Source: Metellina segmentata (lineage: Eukaryota > Arthropoda > Arachnida > Araneae > Tetragnathidae). Taken from it: a stretch of 64,000 nt of DNA. The notes under the pieces are model-generated. The model saw only the letters and a list, made by a program, of their open reading frames with translations. It did not search any database and was not told the DNA's origin. The position numbers were made by a program, and so were the translations under genes. The stretch is from positions 83,322,931 to 83,386,930 of the forward strand of contig OX375872.1 in assembly GCA_947359465.1 (NCBI GenBank), written 5' to 3'. Of the stretch, positions 35,340 to 48,162 are shown one piece after another (within the stretch, counting starts at the first letter, position 1; each line of letters begins with the position of its first letter).

Positions 35340-35610
35340 GGATAGACCTTCTTATACTTCTGAAGGCTTTACATCTTGAAACAACACCTCGTTGTCTTGC
35401 AATTTAGATTCACTTGATGATGGAGCATCATTCTGAATCGGCACTTCAGTTTGTTTATTTTGTGTACCTACTTCCGGTGAACTTTCACTTTTTTGTGCTA
35501 TGTCGTTTAACATGGACCATGTTTGAAGTAAGAACAAGGAAACTCTTTCTAAAACAAATATGGTACAACTTCAATCTACATTTATAGCGATGGCAACGGC
35601 CATGGCGCTT
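35340..35610 (-). pseudogene. Unrecognised coding fragment, inverted partner of 35840-36059
   Basis: On the minus strand, 35605-35570 encodes RCHRYKCRLKLYH in one frame. A second frame, open from about 35560 to a TAA near 35352, gives WSMLNDIAQKSESSPEVGTQ followed by a Ser/Glu/Gln-rich tail ending VKPSEV. An AG after TTTGTTTT near 35559 could be a splice acceptor, so the tail might be a terminal exon. Over about 37 bp the first part aligns with the plus-strand sequence at 35846-35890, with nearly all differences being transitions, so the two are inverted relatives. I do not recognise the protein; the acidic, low-complexity tail looks disordered. Confidence 0.45.
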
Positions 35611-35829
35611 TTTTTTGGAGAGGGGGGGGGGGCGCACTTCTAGTAGATACTTATAGAAGGTTAAGGCAACCCATCTGTATTACGGTTATTGTGGTTTTCA
35701 TGGCAACCTTGGCAAGCGGAAAGTTTAAATTTTCATTTTGAATATTCTAGAAAGTTCTTTCAAAATACGTTAAACTGTCGTTCGATTTCATTGGTTCATT
35801 TGAAATAATTCTTTCTTTGGCAACTTTAG

Positions 35830-36059
35830 AAGAGCCCCCAAAAAAGTGCCAAGATCGTTGCCAACGTTATAAACATAGACTGAAGCTGCACTACAAATAT
35901 TTCCAAGAGAAAAAAAACTATATAAATATGAGTTTGATAGCGAAGCGTAACAAATTAGAACGTAAACAAACGATAGCAGAATCTAGACTTTGCCATCTTC
36001 TACATGAGAAAAAAAGTAGCAATAAACAAACATTTTCTCCTTATTCATCAAAACATTAA
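35830..36059 (+). CDS. Unrecognised basic coiled-coil-like fragment or terminal exon
   Basis: The open frame begins before 35830 with no convincing ATG. TTCTTTCTTTGGCAACTTTAG at 35810-35829 could be a polypyrimidine tract and acceptor, making this a last exon of about 75 codons. It encodes KKCQDRCQRYKHRLKL, then KYFQEKKNYINMSLIAKRNK, and ends KQTFSPYSSKH and TAA. It is strongly basic, probably helical, and possibly nuclear. The RCQRYKHRLKL motif is shared with the inverted fragment on the other strand at 35.6 kb (RCHRYKCRLKL). No family is assigned. Confidence 0.4.
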
Positions 36060-39000
36060 ACTTTTTTTTTAACCTAAAAATTATTTAACAATTCAAAAAG
36101 AAGTATAAGACTCGAATTTTCCTTCAACTTCCGGTTCCGAATTGATACTTCCGGTCTTGTTTGACTGCTGTCACTTTGCATTAAAATAACGATATCTTCG
36201 GTTCTAAATGTCGAATAATTAAATCTAAAACAGTTTTGGAAAAGCTAAATAACAGGCAATAATAGTACTAAATAAAAAATTTGAGAAATTTCGTCGAGAT
36301 TCGCTATTGAATTGTAGGCGGACCCCTATTTGTGATATTTTTATGCAAACATAATTACTCTCTAGAGTTATCATTACCTCTTCAAAAGTTTTCATTCTAA
36401 TCAAAATATCTAATAGTAACTACACCATGAATCAAAACCAGTCCATTTCAGTTCATCCTCTGAATTTGTATACAGAGTGGCTAATTTAAGTAATAGAATA
36501 GTATAGAAAAGGCATATTTACTACAGACTTGTATTTATAAATACACTTATACAAAAAGTTAATTTTTATTATGTTGGAGCCAATATTAGAACAAAACACA
36601 AACTGCAAAATTGAAAGTCATTAGCACCCAGTAATGTTTGTAATCTAGCAAGTTGCTAAGCAACTACCGACTATAGTAGAAATGTCTTATACTCACCCCC
36701 TTAATCCAGTCTAAAAATACATGCAACACATTCAACATAGAAATAATGATTGGCTTTCTTGACATGCAACTGCGCTTTAGGCAAAAACGCCAATATTTAA
36801 TGCATTTCTGTAAAAAGCTGAACTAAGATATTGAAAAGATACAAGTTTTTACGCATTGGTTTCAACTACTAGTTTTAAGTTTTGTAATTATTATCAAAGT
36901 GTTATATGAACAGTGACCGATTATCAGATGCCAAGTCTAATGACAGTGAGTGACATCAAAAATTTAACTTGTTCTAAAATGTCATTTTATTTAATAAATT
37001 CGAGCAATAGATCAAAATGTAAATTTTGTTGTCTATTCATCGTTTAGACATTTTATTATTTGTGTACATAAAATTAAACTATTTGTTAGTTAAAATTATA
37101 ATTTTTTCTATTTAAAAAAATAATTTTAAATATATTAGTGGTGAAAATAGAAATACATTTTTAGAAAGGTTTCAAATACATCTCTATCTACATTTCTTAC
37201 ATTCAATTCTTAAAAGCAAAATTCGTGAATGAAATTTTTGAAAGTTCATTTTGCTATTCAAGTGTTGACTTAAAATTCAAGTTAGTAAGAGATGCTACAG
37301 AGAAATGTGCATTGATGAAAAACATTAGTTTTAAAATTACTAGAGTAGGGTAAATAGTAATACTCTAGTAATTCGGTTTTTTAGAGTTGCGTAACATCGT
37401 AGGACTGCCAATCCTGTGTAGAAAATATTAATAAAAAAAACACCGATCGAATATATATACGGGAGATTAAAGAGAAATAACGAATGTAGTTGCAGACGTA
37501 AAAGTTATGAAATCAAGTTTGATTCAAAAGTTAATGCCAAAACAACAATCTAAAATCTATATGTTTGTGTGATTCTAGAGAAATTGTACACTAAGCCCTT
37601 GGAAAAGTTAGTAATGACAAAGTAGCTTGAAAGAAAATATTTATCGGCTTGTGAAAGAAAAGTAAGATAGCAAAAACTTTCTTATAAAAGACCTAAAAAC
37701 TTTTGAAATAAAGTTTTATTTAGTAACTTGAGATAAATGCAATACTTTTCTGTGGTGACCGTCGGCGTGAGGTGATGATGCAAAACTTCTTGATTTCAAT
37801 GGTCAATAGTTGGATATTCGATAGTGCGTGGGTTGATGTACGTCAGATGACTCAGAAAGCTTATGTTATTTGATTTAGGTCTTTATGGATTATTTAGGTA
37901 TAATCAGGTATTGCTTTAACAGAAGTGATTTGGGTTAGGCTGGGACACGAAATTATAATTCCAACGATTCAATGATGTAGATCATACTCCAAAAATATTA
38001 ATGTTTTCACACTTCATAGTCTTAACAGCATCTAGAAATCCGTGCACCATCCCTAGACATCAAAATATGTAAGACTTCATTTTTATGATCTAAATAGCAG
38101 TCTTAAATTATTAAATAACCACCAAGTATTGATTGGTCAACTTTCTGCAAGAAAAGGCACATAATATCACCCACAGCCTACACCTGTATTAAGTCTATGC
38201 CACGACACTTGAAAGAAGTAATAAGGACAAAAGATATAGTTACAAAATGTTGATGCCTTAAAAAATAATAGAAATTGTTAATGTATCCTGAATTTCTTAA
38301 CGTAAAAAATATTCAGTCATTTGTTTAAAATGTTTTGACAATTTATCGATTTTCGGAGTCACTGTATTTAGATTGTTAATATAAATTATAGGATCACATC
38401 CGTTGAAGTAAATTAGAAAAGGAATGGAAAACAAAACTTTTTAAGAAAAGAAAATGCTAAACTGTCTTCTGGATTTAATTTGGGTAGATAAACTAAACGG
38501 GACTAAATTATTCAGCTAGTAGCTATCACTAGAGCAAAAGCGTTATCATGCGTATAAAACTAGTCGATACTAATAAAGATAATCGTAATGCAGTAAAACA
38601 CATTTTGCTATTGACAAAAAATAGCAATTGAACATATTAATTAGAAGGCATATCAAATTTTACAATCATGAAATATCACAAATCTGAACCAATCAAGTCT
38701 TGGGATGCACTAATGTACTCCAAATATATTTTAGAGGTACCATTGTTTTTCACTTATAGTGTCTTTTGTAATAGAAATACACGCTTTTGCATAAGTGATA
38801 GAATTGCTCTTTTATAAAAATGTTTCTTCAGTCATCCTTGTGAGTGTCTTGGTTACGTATGAAATATACATGATCCAAAAAACCCCAAGTCAACAATTAC
38901 GAGGTTAGAAAAGCTTTCTTGAAAACCTGGATCTATTCCATATAAAACCCAAGAGCAGGTGAACCTTCCATTTTAACTCGATCTAAACTGTCCAAATTAG

Positions 39001-40010
39001 AAACTGCGTTAGAAAGTTCGCCAAAAAAAATACTTTAGAAAATTGGCAGCTTTCAGCAAAATACCCTACGGAACTGTCCAGAGAGATGTAAAATAATTAC
39101 ATCTCATTTTTTTCAAGATAAAAATTCATTCAGCAATTCTAAAGGAACTGAAAATTGGAGCATCTATCGTTGACAGTTATGTTACGGTGCTTCAGAGAGC
39201 TGCATAGAATCTTGTAAAATGATCACGCATGTAACATTCATCGAAAAGGTCACCATTTTAAACATTCAATGCTATCAAGTGACATTACTCTATCTTGAAA
39301 ACTTTACATTCCGATTTCACTTGTATTTACTTATATAAAGGTTTGAAATTTCTTTGCCTAGTTTAGTAAATTTAGTTTATGGCTTTTCATTCATCCTGTT
39401 CATTTCAATCAACGGGTATGCGTGAAAAGAAAGAATTTTAATTTTACATTTGTATGCATTTTATGATTTGTTGATTAAATTTTGTTGACTTATATAAAGC
39501 ATAAGGTTTGAAATAGGGTTGAAAATGGAAAAAATTTGTGCATACGCTACATAGTATACTGAAGTAAAGGCGTTTCAAATTCTTTACAATTGACAGGAAA
39601 GCAAGATGTTTTCGAGTATAATATTATTAATTTCTACATAATACAGGTATTCATAATTTGTCAAAAAATACCCACAATCGGATTGTTGAATTCTTAAATA
39701 TTTAAATACATACCCTTACAAATATGAGCTTATAAAGCAGAGTCAATCGATGGAGATAATAAAAGTGAATACAGGCTCCCAAGATAGAGATAAACGTAAG
39801 AGAACTTGTAGAATTCCATTGGCAACGGCACAAACGACACAGATAGCACGTATGTAATAACAATTCATCAAGCCACGGAAGCTTTGCAAGAACACGTATG
39901 ACTTTTGAAGAACAACAAAACGAGCATCTTTGAAAATGTAGGACTTTTGAAGCTGCTATGTATTTTAAGATTAAATACTGAGTACCCCATCCTGACGGCT
40001 TCAAAACCAC
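36060..40010. other. AT-rich stretch, no recognised features
   Basis: A less AT-rich patch at 37.75-37.88 kb (GTGACCGTCGGCGTGAGGTG onward) is unassigned. The frame at 39702-40010 (-) is a chance frame running into a MITE. No transposase motif or array was seen. Confidence 0.45.
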
Positions 40011-40242
40011 TTAACCCTCTTGGTGGTTATCTCGTCGATATATCATCAGGAGGGTTCGTCATTACCCAGGCTAACCAGATTTTGATTGACGAGGTATCTC
40101 GTCATTAGAAGAAAATTGACCAAATCTTACACAAGTCTAATCAAAATGTCGGCTATATCTTAATGATGATCCCATCATCAGCAAAATTGGTCAGATCTTT
40201 TTGATATACGAGATATTTAGTCGATACCACTTGAAGGGTTAA
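40011..40242. mobile_element. piggyBac-type MITE, copy 4 (best preserved)
   Basis: Perfect TTAA occurs at both ends (40011-40014, 40239-40242). The termini are CCCTCTTGGTGGT on the left and CCCTTCAAGTGGT on the right, read from the minus strand, followed inward by CGTCGATAT and CGACTAAATAT. The interior holds GACGAGGTATCTCGTC, a 16-bp near-palindrome, and AGAAGAAAATTGACC. At 232 bp with no coding capacity, it fits a non-autonomous piggyBac-superfamily element, judged by the TTAA target and CCC start. Confidence 0.8.
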
Positions 40243-42720
40243 ACTGATTTTAACTATATTATTATTTAAAATTGGTTGTTTCCGTTAAAGCATCACTATG
40301 AACAGGAGAGCATGCCAATTTAACATTTTGCTTTCAATAAGTTTAACACTTTTATTTATTTCATAACATCAGTTTCCAGTTAGCGTGGGATACACACTTC
40401 AAATATGTCAGCGTTGCAATTTTCTAAACGGAAACAAAAAGGAATGAACTAAACACATGGTCTGAAAATGGTCAAAACCGTTTTGTGACTTTGTATTTAG
40501 TTATGGACTTTCATGAAATACGTTTAAAAAAAATGTTTACAGGTACTTTGTGTTTGTTAGTGTCAATTATCAGTTAATAAACAATTTAATACATTGGTTA
40601 GAAGCAGTGGTATATGAAATCGTGTCTGAAATAATTACTACAAGATATCGTGTTGTAAATAAAACTAACACATGTCAGCTTAAACACTTAATAAATAACT
40701 GCTTTTGTTAGTCAATTTTTTCTTATATAATAGTTTTTATTGCTTTTATATATAAGCTGTATACTAAATACATAATTTCTTATTGTGTTTACTTTAGTAA
40801 AATGTGCTTCACAGAATTTAGCAAAAATATTCACAAGTTTTATATCTTATATTAGGGGATAAAAGAAATAAACTTGGAATCATAAAATAATTTAGAAATA
40901 AGAGGGCTTAATTGTTGGATTATAAGTTTTCGTCTGATGAATCTAGGGCATATTCTCTGGCAAGTAATTTCATCTGCAAGTAAGGCTTATAAACCTGAAT
41001 ACATTAAGAAAAACTGGGACGTTAAAATCACCTTCCTATTAATTATAATTGTAAACCTGAAGCACGGCATTAATCTAAACCTTGTTTTTATATGTAATGC
41101 GTAACCATGTAAGAAATATAAACTTCTTAATTTACTATCAAGTCTTTTTCTTTTCCATCGTATTTACAAATTTCATAACTACTCTGGATAAAACTCAAGT
41201 GTTAAGTATGACACTTATTCAGGGTTAGAGGAAGTACACGAAATTTGAAAGTTCCATTTGAATTTTCATAACAAACATTTATCCATGTGTAGTTTTCATT
41301 TTTTTTGGTGAGTTGAAACTTTTTACAATAAATTTCTTTGCATGTTGTTTGTGATTTACATTAAGAGTGAATCAATGCGTTCGTACGCGACTTGGTTTTA
41401 TCTTTGACGCTCCACAGTAATTATTTGCAACACGAGGACTAAAAAAACATATATATATAGAATTCCAAACCTCTTCGAACCCAGCCATGCTGACCAGAGA
41501 CCCGGAACTTGATATATAATGTCAAATCTAGGTTTAGAAACTTAATATTGCAAGAAGATGGTTGTGTAAAGAATTAAATTTATATGATCAAGAAAAAAAT
41601 ATTATTAATTTGTATTTTAATAACAATCTTAGTTAAAAAAGGAACGTATGTTTATTTATTTAAATTTAAAATTAGACCAAAGCTTAGCTGTGTCTGAAGA
41701 ATATTGAATAAAATAGATAGATAGATTCCTAATCAGCTGTACTGGTATTATCAATTGCAAAAGAGAAGTTTTTTCATTAGTTTTACACAGTGTTTTTAGC
41801 TTGAATTGATATGTGTGTTTATTTTGTGTATGCGTTGTATATGTATATATTATCTTAAGGAATTATGAGAAATAAATAAATGATTCGTTACAAGTATTTT
41901 ATAGCTTCATCGATAGATATTAGCGTTTTCATATTATTTTCTATGAATCTATAGCATATTGGTATTATCGGTCACTCTATGGTCATTGTTATAACCTATC
42001 CTGAGGTACAAACTTATATTTTGTCATAATTCCGTTTGTAAGCATCTCATACAATTTTATCACTTAAAACAGGGGCAAATCCAGTAGGTTTTTCAATTTT
42101 TAAAACTATTCATTTGTTGTATCTCTGAAAGGGCTTAAGCTTGACTGCGTACAAATTTAACTATTCTAAATGCTTGTTAAAATGCGACAATGAGCTAACA
42201 TCAAGCTGTGACATCACCTCCTCTATGAAACCAACCTCATACTCTCATTCCCGGGAGCAGAAAGTGCTTTAAACTGTGATGTACGTTGCAGAACAAAGTC
42301 TTTGCATAACCATTTTTTCAAAATTTTGCCGATTTTTATTTTTAATCATAAGTTACGATGTTCTGCAGTGCAAAGCGCACTCTTTGCCACACCCCTTTTT
42401 GTTTTCTCTAGCTACGGAACAAACTCCCTATACCACCCCAAATTACCAAAAACACTTTATAAATAACACATCTATGTCAATGACAAAATATTTAACTTCA
42501 AAAGTTATCAACAGCAAATTCTGAAAGTGTGCACTGGTTTTAAATATAGTAAGTAAATTAAATTTGATGTGTGTGTGTTTTATTATAAATATGTAATACA
42601 TATTTAGCCGATAGTTGTGTTTTACGTCTGTTTCTGACTTTAATGCAGTTTCTAAAATTCGTACAAAATGAATGCAGAACAATTTCAATTGCTTGGAGTT
42701 GTGTTGCAGAACACTGAATA
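40243..42720. other. AT-rich stretch, no recognised gene
   Basis: A small GC-richer spot at 41.46-41.52 kb contains CTTCGAACCCAGCCATGCTG, the complement of which includes a B-box-like GGGTTCGAAG, possibly a SINE stub. Open frames at 42276-42524 and 42443-42787 carry no motif. Confidence 0.4.
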
Positions 42721-42722
42721 TA

Positions 42723-43603
42723 CACAGTCCAGTCACATTAATGTTACCACCACCTACTTTCGACGTCAACGTGAAATAACCAATCACAAAAGGCAGGTGG
42801 CAGCAAATTGCAGTGGAGTGTATATAAAGGATGTCCTAGGGCATCGGAAAGCATTTCAATCGTTGGCGTAATGCAGAAGCGTAGCGATTTATCCGACGTC
42901 CAAAAGGGCATGTTTATTGGCTTTCGGGACAAGGGTGGAAGCATTTCGGAAGCGGTTAATTTTGTGAACTGTTCGCGTGCCGCCGTGGTAAAAGTATACC
43001 GTGCATGGCAAAATGGCACTATCCAAAATCAGCGGCGTGGCACATGTGGTGCACCACGGGCTATAGATGACAGAGGCGAACGAAGGCTACGGAGATGCGT
43101 TCGGGCGAATAGACGTGCAACTGTTGAGCAACTGACCACCCAGATGAACCAAGGGGCTACCAAGAATGTATCCTCAACAACGGTTCAGCGAACGCTGCTG
43201 CTCATGGGCCTCCGCAGCAGACGCCTGGTTAATGCACCTATGCTGACTGCTGTTCATCGGCGACGAAGACTGGAATTTGCACGCCAGTACCGCAACTGGA
43301 CGTCCATAGAGTGGCGACAGGTGGCTTTTTCCGATGAATCACGTTTTATGCTCCATCGGACAGATGGACGTTGGCGCATACGGCGTGAAACGTCTGAAAG
43401 CAAACACCCTGCAACAATTTCCGGAAGGATCCAGGCTGGAGGAGGGAGCATTATGGTTTGGGGAATGTTTTCCTGGCATTCACTGGGTGCACTCATCATT
43501 GTGGAAGGCACGATGGATCAGCACAAGTACGCATCTGTCCGTTTTGCCAAAGGTGCTTATTCTGGCTTTTGACAGGTGGTCATATTAATGTGACTGGACT
43601 GTG
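42723..43603 (+). mobile_element. Tc1-like deletion derivative with intact ends
   Basis: The left terminus CACAGTCCAGTCACATTAAT follows TA (42721-42722). The right terminus is its exact 20-bp complement, followed by TA (43604-43605), and similarity extends about 10 bp further inward. At 881 bp it is about 350 bp shorter than a full Tc1 copy. The missing part is the 3' half of the catalytic domain. Both ends appear competent for recognition by a related transposase. Confidence 0.95.
42871..43572 (+). CDS. Truncated Tc1-family transposase, intact 233-codon frame
   Basis: I choose the ATG at 42871 (MQKRSDLSDVQKGMFIGFRD) because it matches family N termini; an in-frame ATG at 42808 adds 21 residues. 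There is an HTH region (EAVNFVNCSRAAVVKVYRAW), a second HTH-like part (NRRATVEQLTTQM to SSTTVQRTLLLMGL), then the catalytic core with FSDESRFMLH (Asp at residue 155, codon 43333-43335) and GGGSIMVWGMFSW. After EGTMDQHKYAS the protein jumps to VRFAKGAYSGF and a stop, which resembles the family's normal C terminus (compare GGYSGY in the inner Tc1 at 10.07 kb). So about 105-110 codons holding the second Asp and the Glu appear deleted in frame. It should bind the ends but cannot catalyse transposition. No stop or frameshift is present. Confidence 0.88.
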   Translation: MQKRSDLSDVQKGMFIGFRDKGGSISEAVNFVNCSRAAVVKVYRAWQNGTIQNQRRGTCGAPRAIDDRGERRLRRCVRANRRATVEQLTTQMNQGATKNVSSTTVQRTLLLMGLRSRRLVNAPMLTAVHRRRRLEFARQYRNWTSIEWRQVAFSDESRFMLHRTDGRWRIRRETSESKHPATISGRIQAGGGSIMVWGMFSWHSLGALIIVEGTMDQHKYASVRFAKGAYSGF

Positions 43604-43605
43604 TA

Positions 43606-44666
43606 ATTCTGCATCTGGGAGCCTGTCCAAAATATATATCCTAATATTTAAGTCAAAATATATACTAATATACAAGAGCACGTAATTTTCAAATGCGTAC
43701 TGACTCAACTTTTTAAGAGAGCAACTCTCACTTAATTAAAGATTCTGTTTCTTATCAAAGTAGCCTAAATACAAGTGAAATGCATTTATTCTGTTAGAAT
43801 GGATGTTGAGTCATAAGACTTTGAAATTCGGAGGTTCTAATGGAAATGGAGCTTTGATCCACCCTTTTACCTTCAGAAATAATCCGTTGATGCAATATTA
43901 AACTATTAACTAGCGCAGGCGCTATTTATGTCTCCACATTTTAGCGAAGTACGTTTTCAAACTCATTATTGATTTTTGAATCCGAATTTGAAGAAATTGC
44001 GAATTGAAACATGCTTATCAGTCTCAAAGGAGGTTGCGCAAAGCTTAGTTAATTCCTTTCAGCATTGTCCTTTTTTCAAATCTGAATCAGTTTGACTCAT
44101 TTGGTACCATCATAAAATATGCTTTTCAATTTATTTGTAGTAACAAATTTTCAGCGCAAGTCATTTATAGGATGAGGCTTATTTTAGGTCATATGTTTAG
44201 ATAATTCCGATTTCCACCCGCAAAATGAAAGCTACCTAATCATGAGTTAGATGAATGCATATGAAGAGTTGGAGAGGAAAAAATTTCTGTCTCTACGAAT
44301 TTGTGTGATCGAAGTTTTACTGATTTGTTAAGAAGTATTTTGGGGATAATGGAAAAGGTTACTTGATTAGACGTAATAAAGACCTTCCATTCAAGGCAGG
44401 TTCATGAAGTATTTAATGGAACGGTCATTTACATATTTCATATTAATTAGCAAATTTAAATTTACATTTATTTACCAAAGTAAATCATTTTAAGCTTTTT
44501 TTAATTGCTGAGATTATTTGCTATCTTAGTCAACAGTATACATCCAGACTATTTTTTAAAATTTAATACAAATTCCACTTTTTATATTTCAAAAGCGGGA
44601 TTTGTAATGAAATAGACATGTAGAAGATACGAAATAGACGAAAAATACGTTAGCAGAATAGAATCC
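43606..44666. other. AT-rich stretch without recognised features
   Basis: Nothing recognised on either strand. Confidence 0.45.
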
Positions 44667-44914
44667 TTAAAGTGGCTGTAGGGGGTACGGTTGCTCGACG
44701 AGGAACCTCGTCATTAACAAAACTGACCAGACTTTGATGGACGAAGGATTTCGCAATTAGAAGAAAAATTTCAAGATCTTGATATCGTCATAAAAAGTAT
44801 CGGCACTATCTTGATTACGAGATATCTCGTTATTTTTAGATATCTCGACATTAGCTAAATCGGACAGATCTTGATAGATGGATTACATCATCGAAACCAC
44901 ATATAGATTTAAGG
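44667..44914. mobile_element. piggyBac-type MITE, copy 5
   Basis: The right end, read from the minus strand as TTAAATCTATATGTGGTTTC then GATGATGTAATCC, is a diverged family terminus. The interior has GACGAGGAACCTCGTCATTA, GATTACGAGATATCTCGTTA and ATCGGACAGATCTTGATAGA, shared with the other copies. The left boundary near TTAAAGTGG (44668) is less certain. Confidence 0.65.
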
Positions 44915-45789
44915 ATTGTAAATCATTGCACACATAATGCACATTTTACCTTTATAATCCTAAATAGGAGAGGGTTCCAAACTGCTTTTTTTTCTGTGTC
45001 AACGTCTAACATGGTCAAATTTGCGCAAAGAATCGATGTTTAGAACATTACACATACACAAACATATAGAAATATACAAATAAACAATAGAATAAACATA
45101 CACATACATATAGAAATAGGACGAATATTTCTTTGTAGTATACAATATTCTACTTGTAATGAAACTTTTAGTTTGACGTTTCGACTTCAAGGGCCTAAGT
45201 AACGAGTGGTGTTCGGGAACATTTCTACTCTAACCAAATGAATGAACATTTGTAGTTTTCTACAGCAAAAAAAAAAAATACTTAAAAAATTATGAATAGG
45301 ATTTGGAAATTTTTAATTAATGAGTTTATTTATTCGATTTATTTTTGTCTATACCACAGTGATTGTAAAGAGTTCTAACAGAGCCGTGAAGGATGCAAGT
45401 GTATTTGATTAATTCTCTTCCTGGATTGCAGCTTATATGTTCTGTTGAAATGAGTATACTTTTCTTGAAAAGATCTTGCTAAGCAATTGAAAGTAGACAA
45501 TCGAAAGATTTAATATCCTGTAATAGATTTTTACTTCAATTTACAATATTTCTTGTGGATTCCCACTCCTATTTAGATATTACTCAGGTAAGAAATGCAT
45601 TAAAATGTTTACCTTAAAAGACTATCTTTGTATTGATAAAATAACGAAAGGATCGTAATAAAAAAAATTGAATAAAAGTAGTCATTAAGTAGTTAAACAA
45701 GTCGCCATAAATCATCTGATCTTTTTAACTATTAACACTGTTTGCAAAACGCAAAACATTTCCTGCTTTTGATCTCAGTTCACACTATT

Positions 45790-46190
45790 TTTAGTAAAAT
45801 AATCCACCTTCACAAGGTTCTGCACTGCATTCATTGTCCTACAAAAAAATATCGAAAAGACATCTCCACTTCCACAAAGAAATAATCATTCAGCTGGTTT
45901 TCGCTCTTTCTAAGATAAATAGAATGATTGCACGCTGTGGCAGAGCCCAATTGATGGAAAAAAGAGATCGGGTGTTGCCTTCTTGTTAGGCAATCGCTAA
46001 CACTGTTAGAAATTGCGCCAGCCTTCTTCCACAACATGGTCCGTTCCTTAGGGAAATGACCCCACTCTTGCAGCATAAAATGTTGTTCTAAGCGCATTGT
46101 TATGGATCGCCTCGAGGATAAAGGGCAAAATTAATAAGGACTCGAACCAGGACTATAAGCAATATGCTTCATTTCCTTCTTACCCCCAAT
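45790..46190 (-). repeat. Possible SINE or unknown repeat with B box
   Basis: The minus strand has a perfect polymerase III B box, GGTTCGAGTCC (46148-46138), followed by a GC-richer body down to about 45.83 kb with GGAACGGACCATGTTGTGGA and a small palindrome CTAACAGTGTTAG. I see no convincing A box. An 88-codon frame (45831-46097, -) runs through it and probably reflects the higher GC content, since it has no motif. Confidence 0.35.
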
Positions 46191-47819
46191 ATGAAGATAT
46201 TGAAATAAAATTAGAAACCTTCATGGAGTGGAGTAATCCATGAATACCCCACGAGTGCATTTGTCGTAATGGATCAAATTTCACTCATTACAATCCATCA
46301 CGTATCTAGTATTCTGTTATCGAGTGTCTGGTGGTCTTTGAATCGGGTATATTTCATATTTTCGGTATGTTAGGATTCCGTTATGCCATTCTCAATAAAT
46401 TGTGGTCCAATCGGCATTATTGCGTATGAAGAGTTCGTACGATAATTATCTGCGATTATTATGGTTATGCTATTAGTTTCGCACGCCGAAACGTTGTTCA
46501 AATGTTTATTAACTTGTCATTGTGTGTGAACGCTAAGTACTGAAATTATTTTAACAACATTGAAACACTATAATGTAACTTAAGACCCTTTATAATCCTT
46601 ATAATATTATTATATTCTAATTAGCTTAAGAAAGATGCTAACAATATATTAATAACCCACAAGAAAATAAATTTGTGCATGCAAATTAGTTTCATAATAT
46701 ATTTAAAACAATAAAACTTTGAAAGTGTATTGAAAAAATTCAGAATTGCTATTTCTTCATGAAATTGTCAGTAGTCCGTAGTTGTTCTACTTATAATTCA
46801 TAGAAATTTTTCTAATTGCTATAAAATTTTCAGATTTGCAAAACAAGAGTTTTTTATTTGCAAAATTACTTATTTAAATATTAGTTTGGTAAAAAAAAAT
46901 ACTGGTAACCTATTACACAAATATTACATTAATATCAAGCACATAATTTTTTAGCATTGCTCTTAGTAGAATTGTAATTGATTGGTAGACAATGTTGAAT
47001 GTGAAGGAATAACGCTATTTTTTCTAATAAAAAAATATAAAATCTGTATCGATGATGAATAAAGAGCATGAAACCGAAGAAAGACATAACTAAGACTATA
47101 CTCTTAGTTTTTGTGTGACTGATATTGTTTATATCTTTATAAATAATACAAGGGGGTGTTAAACGTCTGTTAAGCAAAGTAACTTTTTAATTTTTAATAC
47201 AAAATAATGTATTTGTATATATCTGAAAACTAAATTAAACATCAGAGATCATATTTTTAAATATTACACTCATAACACACAGAATACTTCACCCCAAATG
47301 TTTTTAAAGAACAGTGAAGCAGTGGCTACTCTAAGAAAATTTAGAATTTAACAGTAATTCCAGTGTTTTCCCTTTTTATGTATTACAACATTCTGCATGA
47401 CAAAAACAAACTGCCTTTAATCATTAGCAAAATCTTAGTTAGCTTCCTAAGAATAGTTTATTTGAGAGACCAATTCTCTCCTTACTTAAAGTAAGCTCTT
47501 CCTCATGTGCATTTATATTTAAACTACCAAGAGTTAAATGTCGGATCTGTTACAATGTGAAAATTCCCCAAAACAATTTTATCTGCTTGAAAGCTTCTGT
47601 CAAATAAATATTTTTTTAAATAAATATGATGAAATATAATCTCTAAAACTAAACACTTAATATTGAAGCCTAATTTTAATTCGAGCTTTTAAAAAATTGA
47701 GGTTGTGAGATATACAGAACATGCAAATGTTTTTCAAACTAAAGTGCTGTTTGTGAAATGGTAATACTTTGGAAAACGACAGACCTGCAAAGAAAATAAA
47801 AAAATAAACTGTATTTGTC
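46191..47819. other. AT-rich stretch without recognised features
   Basis: Nothing recognised on either strand. Confidence 0.45.
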
Positions 47820-47950
47820 TTGTCAGCTCTAGTCTTGACTTTGCCATCTGACCATGATTCAAAATTACGATGTTGCCATCTGATCTTTCCCTTCGGGATT
47901 GATCCCGGACCATTGTCAATAGCACATTGTGTTGCCCCAGTGTTACATAA
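47820..47950 (+). repeat. Dispersed repeat R1, copy 3
   Basis: It contains TTCGGGATTGATCCCGGACC, the complement of the R1 core, plus GACCATGATTCAAAATTACG and TTGCCCCAGTGTTACAT. The same order of blocks appears in the 62.2-kb copy on the other strand. Length and flanks suggest a 3'-terminal fragment. Confidence 0.7.
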
Positions 47951-48162
47951 ATTCAACTACCTCCCAACTCAATACATTTGATATACTTTTCAGAATCATC
48001 TATCGTTGAAAAATTAAGAAAAATAAAGGGTCGTTTTAATTGTGAAAACAAATGGATTGATTCAAATTAAAAATGCATTTTTTTACAAAAAGTAATTTCA
48101 GATTTTATATTTAAAACAAATTTTGAGACAACTTAAATAAAAAGGCGTCACTAGATGAACTA

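Noticed and set aside
35622..35632. 10-G run as a G-quadruplex or regulatory site
   Set aside because: A single G run is not a four-tract motif, and homopolymer length is also error-prone.
43254..43685. Extra frames at 43254-43511 (-), 43334-43588 and 43458-43685 (+)
   Set aside because: They overlap the Tc1 deletion derivative in wrong frames and lack motifs.
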